NCBI GenBank assembly: GCA_007449985.2
Contig: VIIQ02000025.1
Coordinates: 310,001-374,000, forward strand
Direction: 5' to 3'
From: Desmodesmus armatus
Taxonomy: Eukaryota; Chlorophyta; Chlorophyceae; Sphaeropleales; Scenedesmaceae
Length of the DNA stretch: 64,000 nucleotides
Shown here: piece by piece, positions 10,244 to 23,400 of the stretch
Numbering within the stretch: position 1 is the first letter of the stretch
How the letters are laid out: each line of letters begins with the position of its first letter
Notes under the pieces: model-generated
What the model was told of the DNA's origin: nothing
What the model saw: the letters and a program-made list of their open reading frames with translations, nothing else
Databases searched by the model: none
Position numbers and translations under genes: made by a program

Positions 10244-13200
10244 CTAGGGAGGTGGCTGCTGCTGTTGCAGCTGTACGAAAGGCATCAGCTGGCCTCCAGG
10301 CTGCTGCTCTGTGTATCCCTGGCCAAACTGGGCGGGCGAAAGCAGCAGCTGCTGCTGCTGCTGCTGTTGTGCGTCTGATGGTAGCATCATTGCCTGTTGT
10401 TGGTCAATGCCCTGAGGAAGCAGCACTGACATGTGCGCCTGCTGTGGCTGTTGCTCCACTTGCAGCAACTGTTGCTGCAGCTGCATCTGTTGCTGCAGCA
10501 GCTGGCTCAGCGACTCCAACCCCTGCTGCTGCTGCTGCTGTTGCTGCGTGTGCGGCTGGAGCTGCAGTAACGGTGTGTGCTGAGCCAATGGCTGCAGCTG
10601 CAGGACAGACTGCACCTGCTGGTGCTGCTGCTGCTGTGCCTGCAGCAGCAGCATCTGCTGCTGTTGCTGCAGCTGCAGCCCAGCTTGGTGCGCCTGCTGC
10701 AGCAGCTGCCCTTGCTGCAGCGGCAGGCCATTGAGGGTGGTGCTGCTGCTGCTGGCATGGAACAACAGCCCCTGCTGCTGGGGTATGGCGGCAGAGTACA
10801 GGGCCGACATGTCGCATGCAGGGCTGCTGTTCTGTCGGTTCAACCCAAGGATCTGCTGCTGCTGCTGCTGCTGCTGCTGTTCCTGCTGCACCAGCTGCTG
10901 TTGCTGCAGGCTGGGCAGTGCTAGCTGCTGGGGGGCGTATACCGGCAGAGCAGCTCGGTTGTGCTGTGCCTGAACGTGGCCCAGCAGCACAGGAGTGGGC
11001 GACACCTGCTGCTGCTGCTGCTGCTGCAGCTGTGCTACCTGAGGGCTGTACAGCTGCTGAGGCGATGCCGGCACCGACCTCGACAGCAGCGGCATCAGGC
11101 GGTCCGGCTGCATTTGGGCGGGAAACTGCAGCCCTGACCCACCTGGCGCCAACAGTGCTGGGGACCCAGCTGCAGCAGCAGGGTTCAGCCGTGCAGGAGG
11201 ATACTCAAACCCTGGCAGCTGCTGCTGCAGTTGAGGGGAGCTCCAAGACAGAGGCATGACGAGCTGGGCCCTTTGCGCACGCCTCCCGGCGTAGCGGGCC
11301 CCCGTGCTGCTGCCGGGGCTGCCAGTAGCGCCCCTAGCCCTGCCGCGGCCCGGCCCTGGCGGCAGCGGCTGTGTGGCGGCGGTAGGGATGGACTGTGGCG
11401 GCATCAGCTGGTCTGGGTTCACCAGTGAGGGTGCGGGCGCTGGTCCCTCCCACTTGAGGGGCTGCCAGGAGCCATCAGCAGCAGACAGGGGGGCCTGCAG
11501 GGAGGAGGGTCCAGCACAGACAGAACTATCAGTGATATGATGAGGTGCATATGCAAAGTGCAGGTCTTCTCTGTTGCATGAGCTGGGTGTGTTGATTGCA
11601 AGTTTCCCAATGTTAGTACATGCAGGAGTCGCGCTAATGCTGAAAGAGCTGACAGGGTGGGGACGCATCGCAGGGTCAGGCCAGGTTGGCGTCCTCAAGC
11701 TGTGTGCTACTGTGTTCCTCATTGCTGCACTCTGTTGTCTTGTTGCGCACCGTCATTGTTGTTGCGGCCAGGTCTCGTGTTGCCACGTCACTCCATGTGA
11801 TGGCGTTGTAGGTCCAGCCATTGCCCACGTTGTCCAACAGCACACCCAGGGGCCTGGTGGGGGAGGGGGCAGCAGGGCAGCAGGAGGGGGCAAAAATAAG
11901 GCAGGTTGATGGAAGGTATTCCCTGGCTGATGAATGCGCTTTCTGAAAGGAGGCAACGGCTTTCATGTTGCTCACTAATGCGGCATGCTGTGCTGTATGG
12001 CCTGACAGGTTGAACAGGGGTTGAGGTTGATATAAAGCAAACCAGGCAGCGCGTCAAGTTGCTGCACATCTAGGGTGTGGCACGTCCAGCACAGCACTGC
12101 AGAACCACTCATGTGCACTACTCATGAGTCTGCAGCACCTGCGCACAGGACACCAGCTGTCGACAAGACATTTTCATTTCATTTCTGCAGCCGCAGGAGA
12201 CGTGAGTGCTGCACTACTCCTGATGCAATGCACACATACGCAGTGTCAGCACAAGCAACCGCCATAGCATCACGCCCACCCTCCAGACACACCCCCTCCC
12301 CACCTGAAGAAGTAGGCGATGTCTGTGCTGACCACAGCAGAGGGCACCTCGGGCGCATGGGCAGCAACCAGGGTGTCCCTGGGCAGGCGGCCACACATGT
12401 GGGCCTGCACGATTCGCGCACCAAGGAAGGGGCCCCTGCAGCAGCAGCATGTTGACAGGGCAGCAAAAGACACAAATGCAGATTGGGTCAGCACCAACAG
12501 TGCGCCACTCAAAGGGTTAGGGTCCTGCAGCAAAGAAGCCAGTTGAAAGACTGAGGAGTACATGCTGTTGTTGTTGTGGAGCTCCAGCTGAAATATTTTG
12601 CAAGCTGGCACGGGACACATGCGTGCAACTGTGTGTGCGTGCATGCATCCCTTCGCAAGGGTGCCATGGGCTGAATGCCAGCCTATTGAAAGTACACCTG
12701 TATGCAAAGTTGGTGTCTTGCAGGGTGAACAGGTAGTGTTGTGTCAGCTGCCGGCCCAATTGCATGCTTCACCCACCTGCACCAGCCGAGGTGGTTGATG
12801 TACAGCCACACAGGGTCTTTGGGGTCACTGCTGCTGCTGCTGCTGGCCTCAGGGCAGGCTGATGGGCCCTCAGCACTGGAACCTGCTGGGCCTGCCGACA
12901 ACGACGCTGCATCTGACGCAGCTGCAGATGGTAGTGGTGCTGCTTCTGCCGCTGCTTCTGCTGGTGTGGATGTTACATCTGCTGCTGCTTGCGTCTCTGC
13001 CTGCGCAGCCTGGGACCCCACAGCAGCAGTGCTGGCAGCAGCAGCCATAGGCACTCTTGCAGCAGCGCGGTCAATCGCCATGGCTTCTGTCACACTGCAG
13101 CCGCACAGCCTCTCCAGGGCCGACCTGAGCTGCGCAGCTGCTGCTGCAGGTGTGCCGGGGCGACTGCCACCCGCCCTTCCCCCGCTGCTGTCACTCCCTG

Positions 13201-15279
13201 ACTGCCCCAGCCGACTGCTGCTGTGGCCCGAGCTGTGCAGAGAGGCCCATGCGGTGGAGGGGCTGGTGCGGCCGTCGCCGTGCTGTGTCGTGGTGTGCTG
13301 TGGCGCCAGCAGCTGCCAGTGGCTGCCAGTGAGTCCCTGCTGCTTGAGGGCAGTGGCGGCTGCCTCCGTCAGGGGGGTGTAGCGGGCGCCACAGTGAATG
13401 CACTTCACAAGGGAGTCAAGCCGGCGGTAAAACGACAGGTCCTGACAGCAGGGAGGGGGTGGAGAGTGTGTGGCAGCGGCAAGGTAGCAGCAGGACACTG
13501 TTTCAGGCTGCACAGGACAGTTGCATGGTGGTCACTCTGTTGTCATACTTGGCTGTCATATGTGTCACATCTGCTGGACAGCGTGCGCATGCTGTTGTCC
13601 ATTTTGGCTGTGCCCAGTCCAGCGCGTGTGCAAGCATTGGCAGCAGTGTGACAGCGGGATCTATACTGCACAAGTTTGTCGCACAAGCCAGGCGTAGGTC
13701 AGCACAGGTGCTTAGCGACTCCATGCTTCTGCAGGAATGGCTGCATGTGGCACCCATGTTAGCTCCTGTCTGCATCTGCTGCCAGCACAGAACAGTTGCT
13801 CAGACATCAAGAGCACCGTGCTGCGCATGTGCATCACCGCCACTCACCTGCCGTGCGCTGTATGGCAGGTTCTGGTCTATGCCCAGCAGCAGCTGTGAGG
13901 CGCTGAGTGTGCCCCTCCTGAAGAACTCCAACATCTTCTCAGGAGTGTAGCTGCCCTTGATCTTGCCCTGGGGGGAGGGACGGGTGGAGCAAAACAAAGA
14001 GACAAGGGGGGAGGGAGAGGGCAGCATGAGCAGCGGGCTATGCAGGCAGGAAGAGCAGGAGATCAGAGGCAGGCGGGTATTTTCAGACACATATATGCAG
14101 AAACAGCAGGGACTGCATGACATGCAGGGTGCAGGAAACAGCATGTTTTTTGCTGCTGTGCTGAGAGGTCAGCGCCAGGCATGCATCAGGCGCAGCCAAG
14201 CTGTCATGCAGAAATGAGCACATGCATGCAGCAGTCCGGCAGTGCAAAAGTGCTAGACATCCTAGTTGTCAGGACCAAGCCTGGAGAGCTGCTTCGCTGT
14301 ATGCTTGTCTGTGCACCCAAGACAGTGGCTGCTGCTGGTGTCCCAGCACACACACAGGACGCACACGCACCGCACAACTTCTTCTGTCATGTCATGACCG
14401 TGACGGTCACACGCCTTGGTTCCTTGCACACCATTCGTCAACAAACACATACGCACATACGCCATCATGCATTCACGGACCCACCCACCCACCCACCTGC
14501 AGGTTGACCACCATCCACACAGGCTGCTCAAAGTCGTCCACACAGTCAGCGGTGAGCAGCCGCTGCAGGCTCTCCATGCTCACACCCAGGTCACTCAACA
14601 GCCCTACTGCTACTGCTTGGGGCTGCTGCTGCTCCGGGCCGCTGCCTGCAGGTGTGACCTGGAATGCTGCGCTGCTGCTGCTGCTGGTACGGCTGAGGCC
14701 ACAACTGCCGCACGCACCACCCACTGCAGCGTCTGCTGCCAGCGCTGCTGTGCTCAGGGCAGAGGCAGCTGGGCAGCTGCCAGCAGCAGCGGCTGCTGCT
14801 TCGGCTGCATGCCCGTTCTCATACCCCATACCTGCCAAGCAGGGGAAGGATGAGGGCGGTGCTGTTGCCGTCGTGGCTATGGGACCAAAGCTGCTGCTGC
14901 TGGTGCCGGGGGGCCCTGTGCTGCTGATGCTGACACCTTGCGGCACACACAGCTGCTGCTGCAGGCCCATGTCAGCAAACAGCACAGCCAAGTTGGGTGA
15001 TGGAAACACACCCAGGCTGGACACATCCTGCTGCTGCTGCTGTGCCTGGCACCCGGGCTCGTGAGAGAGTGGTGCTGACTTGCCCCCTGCGCCCAGCTCA
15101 GCCGCAGCTGCTGCTGACTGGCTGGGCGACCCCGCGCTTTCTGGTGTGCTGTGGTGGGGTGGGCTGCTCCTGCTTGCATTGCTGGTGTGTGCTGAAGGCG
15201 CTGCTGACTGAACGGAGTCCACTTGGACTGCTGCTGCAGGTGCTGCAGCAGCTTCTTGGCTCGGATGCAACCCTTGCAT
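10244..15279 (-). CDS. Protein with two GYF-like domains and a glutamine-rich tail
   Basis: Six exons were modelled: 15279-14497, 13967-13848, 13441-12777, 12435-12304, 11853-11751, 11494-10244; all junction phases agree. They give about 1,017 residues from the ATG at 15279; the true start may be further upstream. The first GYF-like domain spans exons 1-2 (VWMVVNLQ joined to GKIKGSYTPEKMLEFFRRGTL). The second spans exons 3-5 (DPVWLYINHLGWCR joined to GPFLGARIVQAHMCGRLP, ending YFFRPLG) and fits the family pattern W-x-Y-x-D/N-x-x-G-x-x-x-GPF. GYF domains bind proline-rich peptides in mRNA-regulation and splicing proteins. A CIHC pair lies between the domains but is not a complete zinc site. 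The last exon is Gly/Arg/Pro-rich, then Gln-rich with poly-CAG. The specific role is unknown. The tail is duplicated in inverse orientation at 3-752. Confidence 0.72.
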
Positions 15280-18200
15280 GAGCCTTGCAACTGCTGCTGC
15301 TTGTGCTGCAAGTGCTGCAGCGGGAGATGCCTGAGAGGGGTGTGACTGATTCAGTCAAAGTGAGGCTTGGTACAGTATCTACAGAAGCTTCCCAGTGACC
15401 ACCGCCCTGCATGCGGCAGACGGGCTGCAGCCTCGTGCAAGCTGCAGCAGCTGCAGGAGGCGACTGCTTGTGCTGACAGAGCTGCTGCTGCTGGGAAAAG
15501 GTCCACTAGGATGACCAGAGAGAAAAAGGTGCTAGGGACGTGTGCTGCAGCCAACCCTCAGCTGTGCAGGGAGGGCTGTTCCGCCAGCTGTGGCAAAGTC
15601 AACAGCAAACCGCCCAAACTTCCAGCAGACACACCCTGGCTAGCAGTGCTGCCAGGCCTTTCACGTTTTCCAAGTGGCAGCAATCAGACCGAATCTGGCT
15701 GTGCTGGGCCCAGAAGCTGCACTGGCCTGCACTGCAGGAGCGCTGCTCTGTGCTTGGGCACACCCACCACAGCACCAACTGCAAAAATCGATCCTACCTC
15801 AGCCACAAATGGCCAAGTAAGTCGATACTTCGTGCTGAAACTGCGGCCTACGTCACTGCCGCGCCCTGAGGTGTAGGTGTGAGGGCGGTTGTTGGCCTTC
15901 CTGCTGTTGTGGACCTTCCCAGCCTGCACTGACCCGCTCCTGTGTGGACCTGCATGTGGCCATCACAGACAGTGCACAGGCAGCAGGAAGGAACAGCAAA
16001 AAAACTTCAGCCGGAATCTCACCATTAGACAAAGGCTACAACAGTGAATGCCACTCTGTGTGCTGGAGCCTGCCATGATGGTCTTTCGCCTCCCTGCTGT
16101 GCCGAGGGACGTCTGCAAAGCCACAACTGCTCCAACGCAGAGGCTATGAAAATAATGAGCGAATGGGTTAATCGGCAGGCCCTCGCGGTTTGCCTCACTG
16201 CCAGTACCTGTAAAGGGTTATCCTTCTAAACTCCCCAGAGGCACTGCAAACCTCCGTTTGACTAACGCAAGAGCAACAAAGTGCTGATGGCTGCTTGAGC
16301 CCCTTTCAGACAATCAGACAAGCCAGCAGCTGGCAGGTCACACCTCCCTAGAAGACTGGTGCTGCTGATAAGGTCACATGAAGGTTGAAAATCGAGGTAA
16401 CTAAAGTGTCAAGGTCAAGCAGGCACTGAAGGTGCGCTGCGCAGTGCGGGGGGCGAGGAGACACACTCATGGTTATCGAGTGAGAAGGGTATACCTGCCG
16501 CTTGCCTATTTGTGTGTCAAACTCTGAGAAAGCGCTCAAATGGTGTATTGAGCGTGTTAACACCCTGGAAATGGAATGGTGCAGCTGGTGGCCTTTTCAA
16601 CCTTCTCTCCAACAAGTGCAGGCAGCACCACCACCCAAACAATGTTAGCGCTCCATATCGTTCAAATGCAACCGCTGTGAATCATTTACGTGCAGTGGCA
16701 ATGCGAAAACAAAACACCCCAACCGAGTGTAGCATCAGTCATCCCCTCCAGCGATCCTGAACAAGCCGTTTCTTGGTGAGCATGGCTACGCCAGTTCATT
16801 GTACATGAGTTCAACTGTTGATCAGCCTGTTGTCCGCTAATGGACAGCCATGAAAAGTTGACCGGCGCAGCAGCGGGCACCAAGAGCTCAATCAGGCTGG
16901 GCAGCGCCTGGAATGTTATCGCTGGCATTATGCAGCAGGAAATGCTGTCGGTGCTGCCGTAGGGTCGTGTTGTGAGGGAGGCTCAATTGCAATCAGGCAA
17001 AATGCTGGCGGTCCGCTGGATGCATGCAGCTTTCTAGCAGCGTATGATGTTACTCTACACGATTGGAGGGCCTGCATGTCTGCAGGCAGGAGGTGGCGCT
17101 TTGCGGCGAGGAAATTCGCTACGCACCTGGGTTGGTGCCCAGCAACGCCACGAGGCAGGCTGAGCCGGCACTTTGTGCTCTGCAGCTGTGCTCTGCAGAT
17201 GTTGCCCTTTGCAGTGTGAGCAGCGAGGCGTCAGTGGCCACAAACATCACCTATGCCCATATTTGGCCAAGGCCAGTGCACTGCTTTGCCAGTCTGAAGG
17301 TGACCCCGGGCCTGCACCAAGGCAGTGCATGTCGGTTCAAGTCAAGCCAGGGGCTGCAGGCCCTGCTGACAGCAGTCTGCGTGCATCAGGTTGCAGAAAC
17401 TTGCAGAAGAACAAAACTTCCCAGTGCCCCTAGTAGACCTGGCTGCTGCTCCATCTGCAGCAGACATCTAAGCACTGCAAATCAAACAGCACACCATGCC
17501 TGCTGTGTGGATGTCATGATGCAGGCCCCAACTGTCAACGCACATGGAGCACCTTGACAGAGACAGCAGCAGCATCCACTTCTCGCAGCACGCAGGTCCG
17601 GACCGGGATCCCGGCAGCCTGGGAAGGTGCCTGGCCGCCAGATGATCTGCAGCTGACTTTCCAGGCTGAGTGACAGCTGCCAGCAGGACGGCCATCAGTA
17701 CCGGCCGTACATGGCAGTAGCAGTTGCATCTGCCTGCTCAACACCCAGGTTGCACTGGAGGCGCGCCCAGCAGTGTGCTTCTGAGCAGTGCAGAAACTGC
17801 CACAGAATTGCACACCAGCAGCCATGCCTCATGCGCAGCACGCAACACATGATCCTGAGGTGAGGGTTGAAGGCTTTATGTGCAGGCACAGCATCACCAT
17901 GCAGCAAAATTCCTTGCTCTGAGAGCCAGCAAGCGCATGCCCTTGTGAGTTGGCTGTGCTACAGCCTGTAGCTGTGCATTCAGCTGCTGCAACTGCCTCA
18001 CCAACCTTGACAGGTTGGTGCCTGCAATGCACGCTGCCAACCAGCAGTACGCCAGCTGCAGCACGATTGTACAGCACCAAGCCTGCGGCAAGCTGCATAC
18101 AGCCTGCCATGGTGTGGGGCCATGAAAATTTTCCGGCAGTGGTAGCAGCAGAGCGTGCATCCTGGCAGGCATGCAGCTGCGGCTTGTCCAACTGCAGGCA

Positions 18201-20252
18201 GCTGCTGACAATCGGCGCAGGCGCAAATGCAGCAGCTGTGCATATGGGGGCCTTGCCAAGGCGCACTGGCAGTGCGCGCACCATGCCTCAAATACTATGA
18301 CCTGCCATGTGTTGCTGTTGCCGCTCGCGTAGTGATGTGCAGGGCCGCATGCGCATGTCGGGCCCACCCTGCTAGTGTCAAAATCCACCGCGCGGCTGTC
18401 GGCATCCCTGATGCTGTGCTGACATGACTTGTTGCTGTGCCATGCTGCTGGCTGCAGGCGTGCGTTTTGCGCAATTGTCACATCAGGTCACCACGGGTTC
18501 CAGAACCCCGGAAACCTACTTCTGGAAGGACCCTCAAATTTCTGACGATGGTCAGGACAAATGACCTCCATCCTTCAACCGTCGAGTCATGATTGAACAT
18601 AGCTTGTGAGACAGTCAATGAGAGCTCAAGCAGGTGATCCTCTCAGCATATGGTCCTGCCAGCCTCAGCTGACACGTGCATCTCACACTGTACTGACGAG
18701 TTGAGCAGCATCTCATCGACCCCAGTAGCGGTACTGTCTGACGTGGCATCAGCCAGAAAGCCATCCATGTAGTGTGAGCATGCGGCGCAAGTTGACGCAG
18801 CTAGCGGCCATCTCTCATGGGTTTCAACCTACGCACCTAGCTACAGGGCCTGCTCTCCAGCCTGGCAATGCAGGCTCAAAACATAGCGTATGTTGCCTGC
18901 ATGTGCAGGCTGCTGACCTCGTCAAGGACCCCATGCTGTGTGTGCTGTGTGGCACTGCTGCAGGCACACCAGGCGGAGCTGCTGCCACCCCTCCTGGAAG
19001 GGATGGCATCAACAGGAGCGCAGCTCAGGCCCCTGCATCCGGCATGGGGGTTGCAGCGTTGCATGCACAGTGTTGATGCAGCAGCTTGGGCCCTGAGCTG
19101 CGTCAGGCAGGCAAGTGATGCAGCGCTTGTTGCAGCAGCATGAGACGAGCAACTTGGGGTGCACGCAGCGTGTGCTTTAGGGTGACATGGTTGAGGGACG
19201 AGCAATAATGCACGTTGCAGCACTGTTGCTTGGCAGGATGGTATGTGCTCAGGTGGAGTTTGGGCGGCTGCAGCATGGGTGCAGACATTGGCAGCAGTGT
19301 CATACTATGACACCCGGGGCTCCTTTAGGTATGCATGTCACTGTGGGCAGGCATTGTCAGCATGAGCACCTAGGCCGCCCTGGGTGCAGGTGCCGCCGTA
19401 TGCATGCGCATTCCTGCAACAGCACGGCATGCGTCCGAGCAATCTGACATGCATTGGCCAGGGGCACTTGCGGCGGTGCAGTGTAGCTGCTTGCTGCTAT
19501 CTTGAGAGATGCATGCTGGTTGTGTAACAAGTGTGCTCCCTGCAAGTGAAGACTGATGAAAGTAGACACTGAGCTGAGCAGCGACATGCCGGGCTAGCGC
19601 TAGTAGCTATGGCCTGTTTGGTTGCACTTGAATTGCTACCGGCGTGTTCCGCACTGTCTTATGAGGATGTCAAAGGACGCGAGCCCCAGCGCATGCTTGA
19701 GCCCGCGGTACCGTTGCAGTGGCTGCAATCCTGAGCGCCATGCGCTCACAATATTGAACCAGCAGCTGTGCAGTGCAAAGCAGGGCACCACTGCTATCAG
19801 ACCTGCTCTTTTTTGATCGGCAGCTGCTCAAGTGTGTAGTAATGGCCATCAAATGGTTAGGGGGTCTACAGGGGGCCAGACCTCAAGGCCTGACGGCAGC
19901 ACATGCACACGTGAAGGTAGAGTACGGGGAGGTCTCTGCAGAGCCTGCTGAGTGAGATATGCAGCAAAGTAATTATTAACTGGGGCAGACCTAACCAGCA
20001 GCTTGCTGACACGATGCGGACCCTCGGGTGACTTGCCAGGCTGGCATTCAACATCATGATGCATGCAGCTGTACGCAGCCCCGTGCTCGACAGTCAAGCA
20101 GAAACACACATACCCTCTGGCTTCTTGGTTCAGCTTGTTGGCAGGCATCATCACCAGCTGTCACTGTCAACCTTCTCAACCTCCCCGGTCTCAACGGTTT
20201 TTCGAATGGTGCATGTCTGTTCGGCTTGGTGCACATGCAGTTCTGTTGCAGA
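15280..20252. other. 5-kb region between divergent genes, no firm gene
   Basis: This region separates the start of the minus-strand GYF gene from the plus-strand HD-domain gene, so promoters and 5' exons of both are expected here. I see isolated coding-like pieces on the plus strand but no consistent exon chain. One is a frame around 17558-17670 reading TGIPAAWEGAWPPDDLQLTF. Another is a possible terminal exon at about 18961-19143, after the acceptor CTGCTGCAG, reading HQAELLPPLLEGMAS and ending VAAA-stop. They may belong to a small unrecognised or decayed gene. Confidence 0.3.
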
Positions 20253-20450
20253 TCAACGTAAAGTTGGCATGTCTTCGCCTTTTGTAGCCTGGCGTTTCGG
20301 AGCAGCTCTCTCAACAAGCATATTCAAGGCGATCTTGCTCTCCTTCTGCTCCAACTGCTGTGCGAGCCGTCATCCAAGTGGCTGCAGTATCCCTTCAACT
20401 TTTTTATCAACCTGATTTTGTTCAAGCTGCTGTACGGCCCTGTTGCCCCT
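20253..20450 (-). pseudogene. Broken coiled-coil-like coding fragment
   Basis: Read on the minus strand, 20450-20373 gives VQQLEQNQVDKKVEGILQ and neighbours. After an in-frame TGA at 20372-20370 the same frame continues with RLAQQLEQKESKIALNM to a TGA at 20255-20253. The charged heptad-like composition is typical of a coiled coil and unlike random frames nearby. A CGA-to-TGA change would explain the stop. The fragment lies in the presumed 5' UTR of the plus-strand HD-domain gene and has no recognised partner exons. It may be a remnant of a mobile element or of a displaced gene. Confidence 0.35.
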
Positions 20451-20455
20451 TCACC

Positions 20456-23400
20456 ATGGACATGGAGGGGGGTGAGCTAGAGGAGGTGCCGCTCTTCATT
20501 ATGGCTGCATCTCAGGAGTACAGGCATGAGTATTCTGGCCACAGGAGGCAGAAGGTGTTCAACGATAGCGTGCATGGTGAGCAGCCGTGCAGCCAACCAT
20601 CTGCAGGGCTCCACAGTGCTTCAGTTGCAGCAGTTGCACGTGCAAGCTCGTGATGCTCTTGAATCCCAACTGCAGGACACTTCCAACTGCACAGAGCAAG
20701 CGTGGCCATCATAGACACACCAGAGTTCCAGCGGCTTCGCCACTTGAAGCAGCTGGGTCTGGCATACAAGGTAAGTGAGGGGCCCAGTGTGCACACCCCT
20801 CACTCAAGGCAGTGTGACAATGTATCGTCAAGCCGCTCCGCTTGCACAAGGCCAGGGGGTGCTGCGCACATCACAAGCGCACCTGCTAAGCTAGGACAGT
20901 GAAGCTTCAATAGCAGGGACACTGCACGCCTGGCAAGGGGTGGAGCCAGCTGGTGAAACACAGCAGCAGCAGATACAGTGTTGTGCCATGCTGTGCGGGT
21001 GCTACGTGTTGGAATGGCTGCACACTTCAGCAATGGTGGAAGAGGCCCCTGGAATGGGCCTGTCGTGCAGGCGCGCTTTCAGCACAGGAGCATGGGCATT
21101 TTGGGCAGCAGCCAGCACCAGCGTGTTCATCTCCAGGCCCTGTCACCACTCTTCTCTGTGACCATCCCTGCCGTGCACTGCATGTCTGTCCCATGCGCTG
21201 CTGGTGCTTTGATGCAGATCTTCCCAAGCGCTTCACACAACCGCTTTGAGCACAGCCTAGGCGTGGCACACCTTGCCAGTAAGTGTGCACCAATCAAGCA
21301 GTAGCTGGGACAGCCAGCCATGCTTGTTGCCTGCTAGCGCCTTGAACAGCAGCGCAATCCGGAACAGCTTAGATCCTTCCCTCAGAGTTGTGCAGCTACC
21401 CTTGTTTGCACAACACAGCATCCCCTGGTGCAGCTGCACCCTCTGCCCCCTACTCGCTGCTGACAGTCGCCCATGCTGCCACTGCCAGCATCACTGTGTG
21501 TGCATCTGCATGTTTCCGACACTGTCATTGCCCCTGTCACTGTGTTTGCATGTTGCGTGCTGCTGCCGCCAACTGCTGCAGCTGAGTGGGGCATGAAGCT
21601 CATCAGCGCCAGGGATGGTGTGGGTGAGGATGGCTGGCAGCTGCGCAGGCTGGAGCCAGAGGACAGGCAGCACCTCACAGTCCTGCAGCTGGCAGGTAAG
21701 TGGGTGGCTCTCTTTCTTGCTGAGCCAATCACTCTAACTGCAACCGTAGCGGCACAGGCGCGGGCCAGCAGCACAGCAGTGCAGTGCAGCACGCCACCCT
21801 CAGACAGCGGTCACAGTGTGACATGGTGCGAAGATATTTCCTGCAGCCTCCTGCGATGCAACATGGATGATATCAGACCAAGAAGGGATTCGACTGTGGC
21901 ACCATATCTCAATGCGGGCATGCAGCTCGATTGAATCATGTCCCCAGAGCAGCACCGACCTGGTGTGTCCCCTTTGGCGGTGTCCAGCGTACTCAGCTCA
22001 AATGCAAGCCAGCAATGGGCGCGCGCGCCTGTTAGACTTGCCGCTATTGTAGTCAGCGCCAGGTACGGCCTGTAGCACAGCAGGCGCAGGGCAGCATGGC
22101 CGGCAGCCTTTGGGGCTTGGCTGCCGCTGTCAGGCCTGTGTGCTAGGGCAATGCGGTGCACATCGAACAGCATCAGAACTCTGTACACAGACATGCAAGG
22201 ACGTACGCTGCCATGTTTTGAGCTCCGCAGCTGCAATGGTCGGCAAGGAACAGTTGCGCACGTCATCCTGCTGCGGCAGGAAACAGCTGCCACCACTCAG
22301 AGCCCACTGCTTTGTGCACACTGTCTGTTTGTGTGCTGGTGTAGGCTTGACGCATGACCTAGGGCACGGCCCCTTCAGCCACGTGTTTGAAAAGGAGCTG
22401 CTGCCTCGCCTGGGCCTGCCGGCAGATCTTGTGAAGACCTGGTGAGCGCAGCAGCAGGACAGCAGCCAATGCTACTTTGCTGGCTGCTTTCCCATAGTTC
22501 TTGGCAGATTCCATAGCTGCGCTCAGCCTTGCGGCCAAGGCATCACACCATGCCCAGCGTGACTTCAGTCTGCGCACGAACGCATGCTATGCCTTTCTTT
22601 CTGAAATCAAATGGGTGTGATGTTGGCTGTGATGCTGCATCTGCAGGGAGCATGAGGCCATGAGTAACACAATCCTGGACCACATCCTGAATGACCCAGA
22701 GAACGACATCGACCTGCAGGTGGGTTTCCTGCACTGCCCTGGTGCCTGCGGGGTTTTGCTTGAGCGTAAACCTGAACCAAGCAGCTCACCAAATGCTGTG
22801 CTGAGCTGCATAAAAGGCTCCTGAAAAGGGGCCTGATCCAATGCTATGCCTAAAGTTGCGGGTGCGCAGGGTCATGTGCTTGCTGAAGCACAGCTGTATC
22901 AACCCCAGCTGTGGGCACCCTATCTGCACCAGCACTGTCACAGCTTGCGTGGTGGTGGCTGCTCTTAGAGCTGCAGTTGTGCGATCTGCTATAACTATTG
23001 CCCGCAGGACCTCGCCCACCTGAATGAGGACCACGTACGCCTGATAAAGCTCCTCATGCATGGCAGCAAGGAGCCGGAGAAAAAGTACAGCGCAGCGCCC
23101 TGGCTGTTTGATGTGGTGAGTCAGCAAGCAGCACAGCTAGGCACACTCTCTGCTGTGCTTGGAAGCAGGAGGGCCGTGTGCTTGCCAGCATGCACGCAGG
23201 AAATCTACCCAGGCGGTGTTGACGTTGTCGCGTTGCTGGCTGCTGATCATGCGCAAGGCTCTTGTTGCGCCAGCTGTTACGTTGGAGTCCAAGGCATCAG
23301 CCTCGAGATTGCCAATGGCCGGGACACCTGCAAGTGACCCCGATAACAGTGTTCACACACACCCTTGAAGCGCTGATGAGCTTCCCCATGTTCCTCTACT

